DNA from: Panicum virgatum
Taxonomy: Eukaryota; Streptophyta; Magnoliopsida; Poales; Poaceae
Assembly: GCF_016808335.1 (NCBI RefSeq)
Contig: NC_053147.1
Coordinates: forward strand, 20,570,913 to 20,634,912
DNA: 64,000 nucleotides
Direction: 5' to 3'
Both the position numbers and the translations under genes were made by a program. The notes under the pieces were generated by a model. That model saw nothing but the letters and a program-made list of their open reading frames with translations. It was not told the origin of the DNA and did not search any database. Shown here piece by piece: positions 33,122 to 44,811 of the stretch (its first letter is position 1; every line of letters begins with the position of its first letter).

Positions 33122-35268
33122 ACTGGCGATTGGTGTAGAGTGGGCAGCAGCTCGTTCCGCCTGCACAACCGACACAATGACGCTGAGTATTGTGACATTT
33201 GATCTCCCAGTTCATTGCTTTCCCCATGCGTCCCACTCTCAGGAAACCGATCACCTATCGTGCCATATGCAACTACTGTCATTATATTATTTCCGGTCTA
33301 GATTTCTCTTGGCTCCTATATATACCATGGTCTAGATTTCTAAGCAATCTGCAAGAGCTCCTATATGTACCACCTCGATTCCTCGAACAACTACGATCGC
33401 TCTTGCGTAGCATGCATACATGTCGAAGCTAGCTAGCTATATTTGTAGGCTAGCTACTAGGAGCAAGATATGCCAGACTTCAGGCCCAACAACTAAAATT
33501 TAATTAAAGGAGGTGAGCAGCAAGTTTGTACCCAGGTCGGTTTGAGAGCCTACTGCTCAGCATTGAGGCACCAACTTTCGGTTATTTATGTATACAATAC
33601 TATAATGCAACATCCGTTAACCACTGATGAGCAACTCTGAGTCCAATTTTTCATATTACTTTGAGCATGCCTAGCTGCTTTTCTGCATGTGAATATCTCA
33701 GATCAGGACATCTAGCTCATTAACGCCACAAACAGTTTTCTCCAACAGCGTGTGGCCTCTTTAATTTCGACCTTTCAGGGCTAATAAACAATGTTAGATG
33801 GTGATAAACATACAGAACTGAGGACGATCGACACACAGAGTTTGGGCTTTGGCCGTTGAGGTGGCGACTGGCTTTCTAGCTTGACTGATCTGGACATGTG
33901 GAAGTTGGGCTCTGTTTTTTACAGCACACTGGCTCATGAAAAATTGATAGCTCAAGATGGCCGATCAGCCGAGCTAGTCCGTTGCCTCACTCAGCTCTTG
34001 CATCTTCATTCATTATTGCAGTGTGAGCCCAGCAGTTTTTCTCATGCATAATGTTGTCGATGAGTTTGTCAACACTGCGCCATGCTTTCCTCTTTCGTTT
34101 TCTATTGTTTAAACTCCCCTGCTTCCTCTGTTATCAGTACGCACGCCCTAGCTGATCGATCTCCTGCTATCCTTTTTTACTTAAAAATAAAAGAAAAAAG
34201 AACCACGACAAACTCATGGTGATCAGTTGAATACACATTGGTCTCGTGTTGCATCTTCTTGCCATAAATTGGTGGCTACAGCTTCATAGTTCTGTCACAC
34301 TGCGCACTTGCCCACCTCTGTGCAGGATTCCGACGAGGTGCGTCACGCATCAAGTAGTACGTGAATGTGTCAAGGGAAATTTTTTAGCCAATTACACGAC
34401 ACTGCAACTGCAAGCTTCATCAAACCCGGGGATTATTGGAACGGCAGCATCGCAGATGCAGAGTGCGAGGTCTGCTCCCGTCGATGGCACACACGCTCAG
34501 CGGGCGGTACTTGCGAGTGCCGTTCGTGAGACAGAACCGTGCAAGCTTCCTAGAATATTCAAGATTTCAAGCCAAGGCAATAGCGTTGAAGCAAGTGGTA
34601 GAAGGCCCAAAAGTCTAGCCTCCATTCCCCGTGCATCCCATTCCCACCCCAAAGAAATATATGCCTTTCCATATATATACTACCTTGGGCATATTGTTTC
34701 ATGCTCGTCACCTCGCGTTCCAGTAGACAACTAGAGGAGATCTCAAGCTACAACGAGTTGCACATCAAAACTACCTCTATTTATGAGTTACGGAGGGGAG
34801 CTAGAAATGTGCGGCTGGGACTTCACATTGAACAGCTCTAATTAGTGCATTACCAAACACCAATCAATCTGTATCTTACTAGTACACAATAATTTATAGG
34901 TACCATCTACTCCATCCATTCTGAAATTTATTGGTATTAGAGAGTTTAAATTTTTTACCCAAAGGTAAGGCATCCTAAGATCCTTTGTGTCCAATCTCTC
35001 TTCCCTAATTAATTCCAGTGGGCTAGGAAGTAATAAAAGGAATGGAGATCTTTTTTGGTGCGGCAACCAATAGCTGGCTGATAATCTTGCAATTAATTAA
35101 CCAAACATAAACTAATAAGGGGTACATGTGCCTTTTTCCATCTCTTTATTCTATAGGCAAAAGGTTACAGCGTCCTACATTTTAGGACGGAGGGAATACA
35201 TTAAAATCCAAATAAACTAGGACATTGTTTCTCAAATAGGACGGCTAGCTAATCCAAACCAGTCGATA
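33122..35268 (+). repeat. Intergenic duplication unit, copy 3
   Basis: Collinear with copy 1. The CCCACTCTCAGGA segment is at 33231, the TTCAGGCCCAACAACTAAAA segment at 33479, a block shared with copy 4 (GCATGCCTAG...; AAAAGAAAAAAGAACCACGA; TTGCCATAAATTGGTGG) at 33660-34290, the GCAGATGCAGAGTGC segment at 34451 and ATTAGTGCAT at 34841. The tail (34840-35268) also matches 1490-1670 but carries a MITE at 34910. Helitron 35269-36049 was inserted at its right edge. Confidence 0.6.
34910..35197. mobile_element. Stowaway-like MITE, diverged
   Basis: CTCCATCCATTCTGAAAT at 34910 pairs imperfectly with the inverse of TTCCCTCCGTCCTAAAAT ending 35197. TA flanks both ends (34908-34909 and 35198-35199). 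It is absent at the equivalent place in copy 1 of the intergenic unit, which supports insertion. Non-coding. Confidence 0.75.
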
Positions 35269-36049
35269 TCTTACTGTTACTAATTGGAGGCTCCTTTGGA
35301 GCTTCCTCGTGAAGCCACCTAGGATCCTAGGTGGACACTCTGAAAAAATAGAGAAATCCTATAAATTCTCACAAAAATCAGAAATATCCTGCCATCAATC
35401 CAACAACTCTAATTATAATAATTATCGGATCTGTTATCTTTCCTAATAAATTACCCACATCTGCCATTATGAAAATAGACTAAAGTAACCCCTTAAACAT
35501 GTATCTAAATTACCCACCTCTACCATTATTAAAAAATCTAAAGTAACCCCCTAATCTTTGTGTAAATTACCCACATAAAAATAATACAAATACCCCCCTA
35601 AATTTGCATATAATTTATCCAATTCTGTTATTATTATTACAAGTTAAATTTACTCATAAATCTGAATCTAAATTATATAATTACAATAATATATTAAAGT
35701 TCACCGATATGAAATTCTAAAATTACTATTTCTATCATTATTAATATAGTATTTATATTATTATTTATATAAAAATACTACCCACGATATATGTCACCAT
35801 ATATTCATGTATGATGGAATAGATAAGAATACCAATTCACAAACAAATAGTTCAACTAAACATATATTGAATACATATGGAGGTGCACAAAATGAAACCT
35901 ATTGTAACTAAATAATGAAAATATATATTTTAGAGTATGTGTTAAAATATTTAATAGATGAAAAGGGTGTGAGATGGATAATTATAATTATTGATCTTAT
36001 TTTTATTAATTCTAATTAGCCCGTGCAGGAGCACGGGTTGACAGACTAG
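35269..36049 (+). mobile_element. Intact non-autonomous Helitron (reference copy)
   Basis: A 781 bp element. It has 5' TCTTACTGTTACTAATTGG after A (35268), and a 3' end with hairpin CCCGTGCAGGAGCACGGG (36020-36037), eight bases, CTAG (36046-36049), then T. This is the full-length member of the family at 14378 and 31159. The internal tandem units around TAAATTACCCAC are present. No proteins are encoded, so transposition would depend on Rep/helicase from elsewhere. Confidence 0.92.
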
Positions 36050-36126
36050 TCATCAAAATAAGATAGTAAGTTCAATTTTGAGTGACCGGAAGGAGCGTAC
36101 CGTAGGCAATGCACAGTTAATAAGTA

Positions 36127-36383
36127 CTCCCTCCTTCCTCGTTTATAAGGCACGGTGGAACATGGCACGGTCTTCCAAACGATACTTTGACCATTTATTT
36201 GTCATATATTATATCATTTATGATTATAAATTTATAATCATTGTAAACTATATTTGATGACGAATCCAATCATATAAAATTTACATTATAAAAATTAAAA
36301 ATTAATAGTTAAATTATTGGTCAAAGATATAAATGTTTGAATCTTGATATGCGTGTGTGACTTATAAACGGGGAAGGAGGGAG
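36127..36383. mobile_element. Stowaway MITE, family of 257 bp, copy 1
   Basis: Starts CTCCCTCCTTCCTCGTTTAT, ends in the inverse of CTCCCTCCTTCCCCGTTTAT, with TA at 36125-36126 and 36384-36385. Same family and exactly the same length as 63632-63888. Non-coding, AT-rich core. Confidence 0.92.
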
Positions 36384-36494
36384 TATGAACTAAGTTTAAT
36401 TTACAGTGACACGTACATACGTTACGACCTTAATCAACTGGTGTGGAAAGCACAGGTGTGTAACTAAGAGCAAGCCCATTAGTAGTTTGGTTTT

Positions 36495-36631
36495 TTTTTT
36501 TTTTTTTGAAATCAGCCAAGAGCAGTGGCGCCTCGTTTAAGAAGAAAGGTGAGGCACCGCGCGCCGGCCGGCATCGAACGCGGGTGGGCTTGCCCGGCCC
36601 CAGCTGGGCTAGCCAACCGAGTCCCAGCTCT
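36495..36631 (-). mobile_element. tRNA-derived SINE with poly(A) tail
   Basis: On the minus strand, from 36631: a tRNA-like head with an A-box-like TTGGCTAGCCCAG and a B-box GTTCGATGCC spaced as in RNA polymerase III promoters, then an unrelated body and an A tract (seen as T at 36491-36507). The target duplication is 11 bp with one mismatch, AGTTTGGTTTT at 36484-36494 and AGTTCGGTTTT at 36632-36642. Retroposition would have used LINE machinery. Family name not assigned. Confidence 0.85.
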
Positions 36632-37299
36632 AGTTCGGTTTTGAGCAGGGACTTGTCCTGCGACTGTGAATAGTTGCTTCCGTACTGGCTGGTCTACCCC
36701 ACTGTGTCACGACGTCCCTAATAGCATAGCATCAGCACGAAATCTGGCACCAACGGTGGAGGGTTTGGCCGCGATCCCTTCCACTGCAGGTGTCTCATCC
36801 ACGATTGTAGATTTGCGTGCCTCTGGTGGATTACAGGATAACCTGAATGCTGCATCGACTGCTCGCGCTCTTCGTGCCATGTAGACGACAGCATGCATCC
36901 GCGAGCGCTACCTCCTGTAACCGGCGAATGGCCTAGGATCCGTAGCGAGTTCAGTGGCTATCTCAGCTGACACGATCAAGAGGAGCGGAACGGCAGTTGG
37001 CCTCCCCGTTCGCTGCTTTCCCTATGCGTCCCACTCTCAGGAGATGGATTGTCGTGCCATGGAGTGCACGCAGCTGCTGTCATTGTTGCAAATACCTCTT
37101 ATCGCCTAGAATTCTAAGCAAACCACGACCACGAACAACTACGACCTCTCTCTTCGTGCAGCATACATGTCAAAGCTAGCTAGCTATGCTATTTATGGGG
37201 TATAACCAGGACAAAAATTAACGTGCCAGATTTCAGGCCCAGCAGCTAAAATCCAATTAAAGTTTGTACTCTTTTGTGGTTTCTCGAGAGCCTGCTGCT

Positions 37300-38145
37300 C
37301 ATCATTGAGCGAGGTGTGTCCAGTTTCAGTTATTTATGGACACAATATGATGCAAGGTGCGCATTTTTGTTTCAAATCACAATACAGCCACAAACACTTT
37401 CACACTCATATATATGCAGATCTGAGGGATTGAGCCATGAAAGAATATAGATATAGCACATCTTATTTCAGTACTAAGATATAAACATAAGATATAGGAA
37501 ACCATGTATAGACACTGTGGCTAACAAATTGGAAAATACCTAAAATTCATCATGAATTCAATGTGCCATACAAATATTTTGGAAAAATACAGATGTGCAC
37601 CTCTAACAACACCTAACATCTTAAACTTAAGAAATAGTTGAAGTTTTTCCATGCTCTAGTGATGAAGCAAATCTAGATGGACAGTTGGACACTATGAATA
37701 CTTCAAATCACCACGAGCAGGCTGACCACGAGCTTGTTCTCTCTAGGCTAAAGCTGGCCAGTGTGAACATCATGCACATCTGCTTGAGGCACACTCCCTT
37801 CTACCATTTCCTTAATTATCTGAAAATAAATGTTTATACGATGAATGTACTAATAGGAGTACCTAGTCCTGATCCAATATTGCAATTAGCAGGAATAACA
37901 TGAGTGCGAATAGCATTTAGAGCATCTAGACATGTATTATCTATTCTATTTATTCAATGATATAATATCTTATGTAGTCACGAATAGAATTATAAATTTG
38001 CATTCAAAGGCACCGGCATCTCGATGCATTGAGGGTTGGCATGCAGCCACTATCTGTGGTTGGAAGATGGATAGGTTATAAGGAGCGCAGGGCCTGCGCC
38101 ATCTTGATCCGCTGGAAAAGAACAGATGGGGCGCGGAGTGGGGAT
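37300..38145. other. Unassigned AT-rich DNA inside copy 4
   Basis: No element ends, gene or splice-supported frame were recognised. A plus-strand frame of 72 codons at 37685-37903 is short and unsupported. Confidence 0.35.
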
Positions 38146-39582
38146 CGCTACTAGAAAAAGAGCCATGGGCACTGGTTTGAAAGAGTCTTAGGTACCGGAT
38201 TTCGAACCGGTACCCCGAAACCGGGACCAAAGGCGTCGGTCTAGGATACCGGGTTTTTCAACCGGTGCCTAAGGTCTTCTTCGGTACCGGTTGGAAATAG
38301 CAACCGGTACCAAAGGCCGCCACGCGCGTTCCGCATCCACTCCCATTCCCTCGTATCCTCTCCCGTTCCCCTCGCACCCCCCACCAATCATTCGAAGAAT
38401 CAACCACAAAATATAGATACAATCCATAGATTTCGCAAATCATTCAAAGAATCGATCACAAGATAGATACAATCCATACAATTCCACATGCATCTCTATT
38501 TCAGAAAAATAAAAAAATCCTCCTCGGCGGCCGCGCGTAGGTGCTCGCTGCCATGGAACCCCTCACAGTCAGAGACCCTCGTCGCCTCGTCGCCGTCGTC
38601 AGCGTGCCCCTGCTCCGAGCCGCTCGTGCCGGCCGCCGCTCGTGCTGCCGCGCTCGGGCCCGGAGCTCCGCCACCGAGATCCGCCGGCGAGCAGGGAAGA
38701 GAGGTCCCCTGCTCCGCCTCCGGGACCTCGCCGGTGGATGTGCCGCGGCGAGCAGGGGAGGGGCGGCGTGGAGGGAGCAGGGGAGGCTCGCCCCGCCCCA
38801 CGCCCGCGCCGACCGCCGCTGCTCCTCGGCCCGCCGCTCCGCCGTCGGGGGTAGGCCGTTCCTCGGCCCTGCCCCTCCGCCGCTGGCCCGTGCGCGGCGG
38901 CGAACTCCACGAGGCGGCGCGGGTGCTCGCTGGTGGAGGGAGGAGTGGAGGGGGCGGAGCAAGGGAGGTGCCGGAGCAGGGAGGGCGGCGCGCGTGGGAG
39001 AGAGAGGGAGGGAGGATAGAGAGTGACCGGGGAGGTGGAGCCGGTCGCCACCGCGGAGACCCTCGTCGGCTGGGAGTTGCTCGCCCGCCACGGAGCTCCT
39101 CGCCGCCGCAGAGACCCTCGCACCGAGGATAAGGTAGAGAGAGATGAGAGGTAGAGAAATGAGGGGTGGAGAGATGAGAGCTCAGGTACCGACGGCTAGG
39201 GACTTTAAAATATCGCGAGTTGGGAGAGTCTGGTCATTTTTTGGGTGCCGGGTAGTTGTTTGAACCGGTACCTAAGGCATGTCACCTTCATTGGCCCCGG
39301 GTTGTGGGATGACCCGATGCCGATGTCTGCTCCAAAGGCACCGGGTCGTGCCATTACCCGGTGCCATTAATGCATGGGCCAATCGAAACCGGCTCATAGT
39401 TTTAACCGGTGTCTTTGATATTCAATTGGTACCGGTTTCTGACGCGGCGCAACTTTCCGGTGTTTGGCGCAGGCCAAGAGTACCGGCTATTGTTGCAACC
39501 GGTACTAATGCCTAGTATCAGTACCGGTTACACTATGAGCTAGTACTTTTGGCCTGGACATTTGGCTCGTTTTTCAGTAAAA
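38146..39582. mobile_element. Decayed non-autonomous CACTA element
   Basis: The left end CGCTACTAGAAAAAGAGCC differs by one base from the usual CACTACTAG form. The right end, GGCTCGTTTTTCAGTA (39564-39579), is its degraded inverse. Subterminal regions (38160-38310 and 39240-39545) are packed with ACCGGT, RACCGGTRCC and similar motifs in both orientations, as in CACTA families of this type. The centre (38500-39130) is GC-rich, with overlapping long frames on both strands that look fortuitous. No target duplication survives. Confidence 0.8.
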
Positions 39583-40316
39583 TTAGCGCGCGCAACGACG
39601 ACGAAGCGGATGAAGTAGAGTTTTGGTTTACTGGGAGTGTGATGGGCGTTTGAAAATTTGACCACGGATGTCATCTCTAGACGCACGAAAAGAAGGAAGT
39701 GGTGCCCCTACAGAGGGACTCTCCCTCACTGACGTATAGACCCTACTGCACTCGAGCTCACGTGTCAGCGATTGAGTCCCTTTGTAGTATTAATTGCAGA
39801 AGAGACTCGTCCGTGAAAAGATTGGATGCTGGTTTGTTTTTATTTTGTTCGTTTTAGATGTTTAGGCCCAAGAGGGTAGGTTGTTGCGCTCTTTTCTCAC
39901 GGCGAACGCTCTGCCTTCCAATTCTCTGTGCACTCTGTATCAGGCGGTTCACGCTAAGCTGGAACCCAATGTTAGTTAAATTACTCGCCGCAAGCACCGT
40001 GCGTGCAGCGTGCTGCAAGTCTTGACGACTGCGCGTGGCATGGCGCGCAGGGCAAGGACAAGGACCACACACGTCAGCAGCCGCAGGCTATCCGGAGTTA
40101 CTTTATATTTTATCAGCATGCCTAGTTACTTTTGTGCTTGTGAGTAATGTTTCAGATAAAAATAACGTTTCATCGATGCAGACACTTTCCAGAGTGTAAC
40201 CTCTTTCGGGATAATTAACAGTGTGAATGGGAGAGGTAATGAACAATGTGATAATGGGAATGAATAGATGGACAAAACGGATGGCGCTGAGATTGGGCCT
40301 TGTCTATGTACTCTAC
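39583..40316. other. Unassigned intergenic DNA
   Basis: Between the CACTA-like element and the non-LTR insertion. The part from about 40080 belongs to the duplicated unit (compare 33650-33800). The rest shows no gene or element. Confidence 0.4.
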
Positions 40317-41296
40317 ATTTTTTTTTTTGCGAAGGGGCTGGAAGCCTTGGAATGCATTATCCCCTGAGAATTACATCAAGGCCCCTGGAGAAGGAAAAAA
40401 ATACAACACACCCCGCACCACACAAACTCCAGGGAAACAAACTTACACAAAGGACCCTACAAAACTTTGAATTCGAAGGAAAAGCCCCTGGATCCTTTGA
40501 TCCTCCCAGCTGCCGCTGCGCTTCCTGATCCGCCGGAGTCGGGGAAGAGCTGCAACGCCAAGGAGAGCCCGGCCAAGTAAACCGACGAGACCTCCAGCAA
40601 TTTGAAGCCGCAAGACATGTCCTCAGTGGGGTGAATCGGCCGTCATCGCCGAGTACTTGGTCAAGCATGAAGCCTGCACCGAGCGGCAAGAAGAAGCCCA
40701 GACTGCAAGAGAAGCCCTAGGATCGCAGACAGGTAGAAGACCGAAGCCGGCGAAAAAATCGACAGCTCGGAACCGAGATCTGGGTAAACCGAGAAGAAGC
40801 CCAACAGGAATCCCGGCGACCCAGACCAAACCACTCGCAACCAGGGGAGAGAAGAAGAGGCTTCCACCCCCAACCAAAGTTGCAAGAACAAGGACGCACC
40901 TGGCCACAAAATCTCGCCCAGAGACAAAGCCTATGACGAAGAAGACGGCCGGCGTTAGGAGAGGCCAAGCCAGCGGCACCGCCGACGGGCCAGCACAACC
41001 AAACCTACCAGCCCCAAGATGCTCATCACCGGAAAAAGCGCCGAGCCTACTGCCGCCGCCGTCGCCGGGACACAGGAGCACGGAGACCTAAATCTACGGC
41101 TATACAAAGTCCCACCGCCGAGGAGCCGGGCTCCCCTCTCGACGCCGGCGCCCCGAGGGCCGCCGGAGGAGAGGGGGCCGGCGGATCGCCGGAGGAAAGT
41201 GGGGTCGCCCTTGAAATCGCCTTGGCTCGCCGGAGGAAAGTGGGGTCGCCCTTGAAATCGCCTTGGCCTACTGTAGCAGGGGAAAGTGAGTCAGGG
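40317..41296 (-). mobile_element. Non-LTR element with poly(A) tail, likely internally deleted LINE
   Basis: A 980 bp insertion on the minus strand, bounded by the perfect 13 bp target duplication CTATGTACTCTAC (40304-40316 and 41297-41309). Its 3' end is an A tract (T at 40318-40329) preceded by CCCCTTCGC, common at the tails of grass LINEs. The 5' end (41187-41268) is two exact-looking 41 bp tandem copies, CGCCGGAGGAAAGTGGGG and so on, reminiscent of LINE 5' UTR monomers. The longest minus-strand frame (41081-40623, hydrophobic) matches no family I know. RT is absent. Confidence 0.85.
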
Positions 41297-42364
41297 CTAT
41301 GTACTCTACTTTCCTAGAGTAGTTAGTTCTTGTTGCAAAACTCTTTGTAGATGGATGTAAATACCAATTGAACTATTGTTGCAAATTTAGATAGCACGAT
41401 CTAATTTATATTTTATACAAATTTAGTAGAAGCCATAGGCAAATGCCAACATTGTGCCATACTTTTCCTCATTGGATTTTTTTTCAAAGACTCTTTTTTC
41501 CTTTGCTATCGTTACACACGCTAGCTGATTTCCCACTGGTCTACTTTTACTGAAATTAAAAGAAAAAAGAACCACGAGGAACTCCTGCATGGCCACCACA
41601 GTTGAAAACTGGTTGGTTTGCACGTGTTTCATCGTCTTGCAATGAGTTGGTGGTGGTTACAACTTGATATTTTTGTCCCACAGCCCGCGCATCAATAAAC
41701 GGTGCTTTAGTGTCAACTCTCGAGGGAAGCTTTGCTACCCAACCCCCACCGCGTCCCACGGCACCGCAACCTTGATTCGCTGGGATTGGACCAGCAGCAC
41801 ATGGAGAGCGCGTGGGCCGCTTCTGCGGACCCGCACGGCGGCCGGTAAACAGGCACTTGCGAGTGCTTTTTGTGGCACACGAGGTTGGCCGAGACTGGCG
41901 CGGGCTCCCTCCGAGGCTCCGGCCAGGGGAAGGCAACGGCGCTAATGCAAGCAGCAAAATTAAAGACCCTTTCGTCTAGCCTGCATTCCCGGCGCATCCC
42001 CAGCAGGCCCCAAGAAACAGATCTTTCACCGCCACCGGCACTTCGATCAGCAATTGCTCGATCATCCCCCTCACACGCTTCAATACTAACAACCTGTAAT
42101 ATCCAAACTATGTGGACGAAAGAAGCGTGTGTTTCGCTCACACGATGTGACGCGGACAGGCCCCCGGTGCGCCGCCCCACGAAAATGCACAGTCGTGGCG
42201 GCCGCGATCCCTTCGGAGCCTGAGACCCGGCGCCGCCTCTTCTGCAGTTGGAGCCGGACGTTTCTCGGGCGGCAGCTTGATGTAGCTGGGTTGGACGCTG
42301 CACCCGCCAGTGGATTTGCGTAGCGTCGGATCGTTGAGATCGCACAGCACACACTATGGCACGG

Positions 42365-44229
42365 TGTAAGGTAAATGGCTCCATTAAACCATTGTTTGTG
42401 ATTTTGGTAATTGAGTAACAACGCAATTAATAGGACTAATGAATTTGTCAAGTGAACAATTATAGATCCCTAGACTACTAACTTTTCCCTTTGAGCTATT
42501 TTAATTTGCCAATCCTTTTTTAGATGATTTGATTCCAAAGGGGGAGAATTTTGAATCAAAGCAAGGTGCAAATGAATATCTTCTCAAGGAGGAGCAACTT
42601 TGATTCAAAAGGGGAAGAAAAGAAGAAAAAATTAGGAGAAACAAAGGGGGATAATGGATTTAGGGGGAGGCCAAGTCATCATTGGATGATGGTAAGCATC
42701 CAAACAAGTGTAAGTAGTTTTCAATTGGTATCAATTTGTCAATTTTTGCAAATTTTATGCTTGCTTTGATTGTGTTGTCATCGATCACCGAAAAAGAGGA
42801 GATTGTAAGAAAAATGGCCCCATTAGGCCATTGTTTGTGATTTTGGTGATTGAGTAACAACGCAATCAATGGGACTAATGAGTTTATCGAGTGAACAATT
42901 ATAGATCCCAGGGATGAAGCAAAAAGGCCAAGCAAAGCAAAACACGAAGAAAGAACTCAAAGAAAGAATGAATTGGACGAGTTTAGCAGAAAACAGTGAC
43001 ACCGGATGCACCGGTGACACTGCACCGGTCTAACCGGTTGCCATTAGATACACCGATGCTATACCACCGATGTAATGGGCCAAGCAATGCCCAGCCAAAA
43101 GGGAGAAGTTCGAGTGGCACCGGTTACACCGGTGGTACTATCTTGAGGCGTCGGTGCATGCACATTGTCATGCATCAGAGAGCATGTCAAGTGGCCAAGA
43201 CGAAGTTCTTCAGCACCGGTTGAACCGGTGGTGCACCGGAGGAAGCACCGGTGCAATGCCGTGACAGTTGCAGGGGAGATTAGTTGCCAGACACCGGTCT
43301 AACCGGTGACACCACGTCAGCTGTCAGAGTTCCCAACGGATACCCTCAGGCACAGAGTGACCGGATGCACCGGTGCTATACCTTCGGATACACCGGTGCA
43401 TGCGCAGAAAGTTGGGTAACGGCTCTAAACGGCTACTTCGACTTGGAGGCTTATATATATATGTCATCCCCCGGCCATTTGAAGATTGCTGGAGTTCAAG
43501 GAAGTCACAAACACATCCAAAAACATCTCCAAGTCATCCAAGAGCTTAGTGTTCATATCCTTAGTCTTTACCACACTTTGAGAGTGTTGTGTAAAGAATA
43601 GCTCTTAGTGAGTGAGATTGCAAGGCCAAGTGCCTTTGTGTTGAGGTTTTTTAGTGAACCAAAAGAAGAATTCGGTGCGCCAGCACCTTGGAGCTTTGAA
43701 GGCTCGCCGGCACGTCATCGACTCTCCGACTTGGTGTGGAGCGGCGACGACAACATTGTGCGGGGAACGTGGAGACCTCCATCCTTTGTGGAGAAGCTCC
43801 TTAGTGGAATCCGGGGCCAAAGTGACCGTGATTGTGTTCACGGAAGAGACTTGGTGGCCGAGTAGCAATACTCTTAGTGAGTGCTACAACAACATGGATG
43901 TAGGTGTGCTTTTGTGTCTAACCGAACCACGGGATAAACACTCGCGTCAAGAGTTTGCTTTCTCCTATTCCTCTCTTTAAGTTTCCACATTTTATACTAG
44001 TAATTTGTGTGCTTTTACTTTCATAGAGTAGTTTCTTGATATGAAAAGCTATATGTTGCTAAATTCTTTTGGGATAGGGATTTCACACTAAAACAATCAT
44101 AGTTGCACATTTAGATAACATATTTTAGTTTAATATTGTGCAAATAGTTAGAGTCATAGGTCTAAGTTTTTAGTTTGTCTAATTCACCCCCTCCCCCTAT
44201 TAGACTAGAAGGCGGTCAGATAACTTTCA
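42365..44229 (+). mobile_element. Sirevirus-type copia element reduced by internal deletion
   Basis: The target duplication CACGG flanks it exactly (42360-42364 and 44230-44234). It contains the first 106 bp or so of the 5' LTR (42365-42470), then only the last 330 bp or so of internal DNA, including a CCAAAGGGGGAGAA purine tract, and the terminal tract AAAAAGAGGAGAT at 42792-42804. A full 3' LTR follows. Everything between the early 5' LTR and the 3' untranslated region, including all genes, is gone. The host sequence on either side is the duplicated intergenic unit. Confidence 0.9.
42805..44229 (+). repeat. 3' LTR of the deleted Sirevirus
   Basis: 1425 bp, beginning TGTAAGAAAAATGGCC and ending TTTCA. 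It carries many CACCGGT or ACCGGTG palindromic motifs (43002-43390) in the U3 part, the Sirevirus hallmark. CTTATATATATATG at about 43450 is a likely TATA region. Near the end is AATTCACCCCCTCCCCC, usual for this group. The first 106 bp match the 5' remnant at 42365 with about a dozen differences. Confidence 0.88.
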
Positions 44230-44234
44230 CACGG

Positions 44235-44806
44235 AGCACAATAGCATGCTGACTGCCCGCTCGTGGCTTTCCCCATGCCTCCCACTCTCAGGATACAGCT
44301 AGCTAGCTGATTGATCATCGCATCGCGTCGCATGCCATGCCATGCCATGCAACTGATGTCGTTGTTTCAAGTGCCTTTGCGTCTAGACCAACCAATCGAC
44401 AAGCTCGTATATATACCACCATGAGACCACGAAAGCTCCTATGATTTCTCTTTTGTACAGCTAGCGTACATGCCGAAGGCTCGAAGCTGCCTACTATTTA
44501 TGTGTTATGGTCATGCATAGAGCAAGATATGTCAGGACCAGCAGCTAATTAAATGCAATCAAAGGTGGTGGGCGAGTTTAATTTGTATTACTCGGGTGGG
44601 TAAGTGTGTGATTTCGAGTCTTGCTGCTCATCATCGAGGAGTATTTATGAAGGGTGCCATCATTTGACCTAAGAGTGTGAGAATATGAATAAACTAACAG
44701 TCGGGTCAGTAGGACCTCCATGCTGGGTTTATTTGGCTCATCACATGTAATCATCAGTAGGACCAAAGCGTGCTATCTATTACAGATTAAGAGAAAGCAG
44801 CATTTA
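44235..44806 (+). repeat. Intergenic duplication unit, copy 5 (partial)
   Basis: Continues directly after the target duplication of the deleted Sirevirus with CACAATAGCATGCTG, and resembles copy 2: GGCTTTCCCCATGCCTCCCAC, CATGCAACTGATG, CTACTATTTATGTG, then a GACCAGCAGCTAA segment. It ends at the insertion site of the full-length Sirevirus. The sequence ATTTGGCTYATCACATGTAA occurs at 44731 and again across the empty site of that element. Confidence 0.55.
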
Positions 44807-44811
44807 TTTGG

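Larger units (their letters stand above)
36885..42364 (+). repeat. Intergenic duplication unit, copy 4, expanded by insertions
   Basis: Begins with the same GCGAGCGCTACCTCC segment as copy 1 (36901), CCCACTCTCAGGA at 37029 and TTCAGGCCCAGCAGC near 37231. It continues with the block shared with copy 3 (40085-40250 and 41510-41700) and the second half shared with copy 1 (GGATTGGACCAGCAGCA at 41784, TTCGTCTAGCCT at 41971). Insertions are the CACTA-like element (38146-39582) and a non-LTR element (40317-41296). 37300-38145 is unassigned, and the deleted Sirevirus (42365) interrupts its end. Confidence 0.6.

Noticed and set aside
38488..39132. Plus frame of 214 codons and minus frames of 196 and 174 codons over the same DNA
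   Set aside because: GC-rich core of the second CACTA-like element; frames are open on both strands because stops are rare at this composition.
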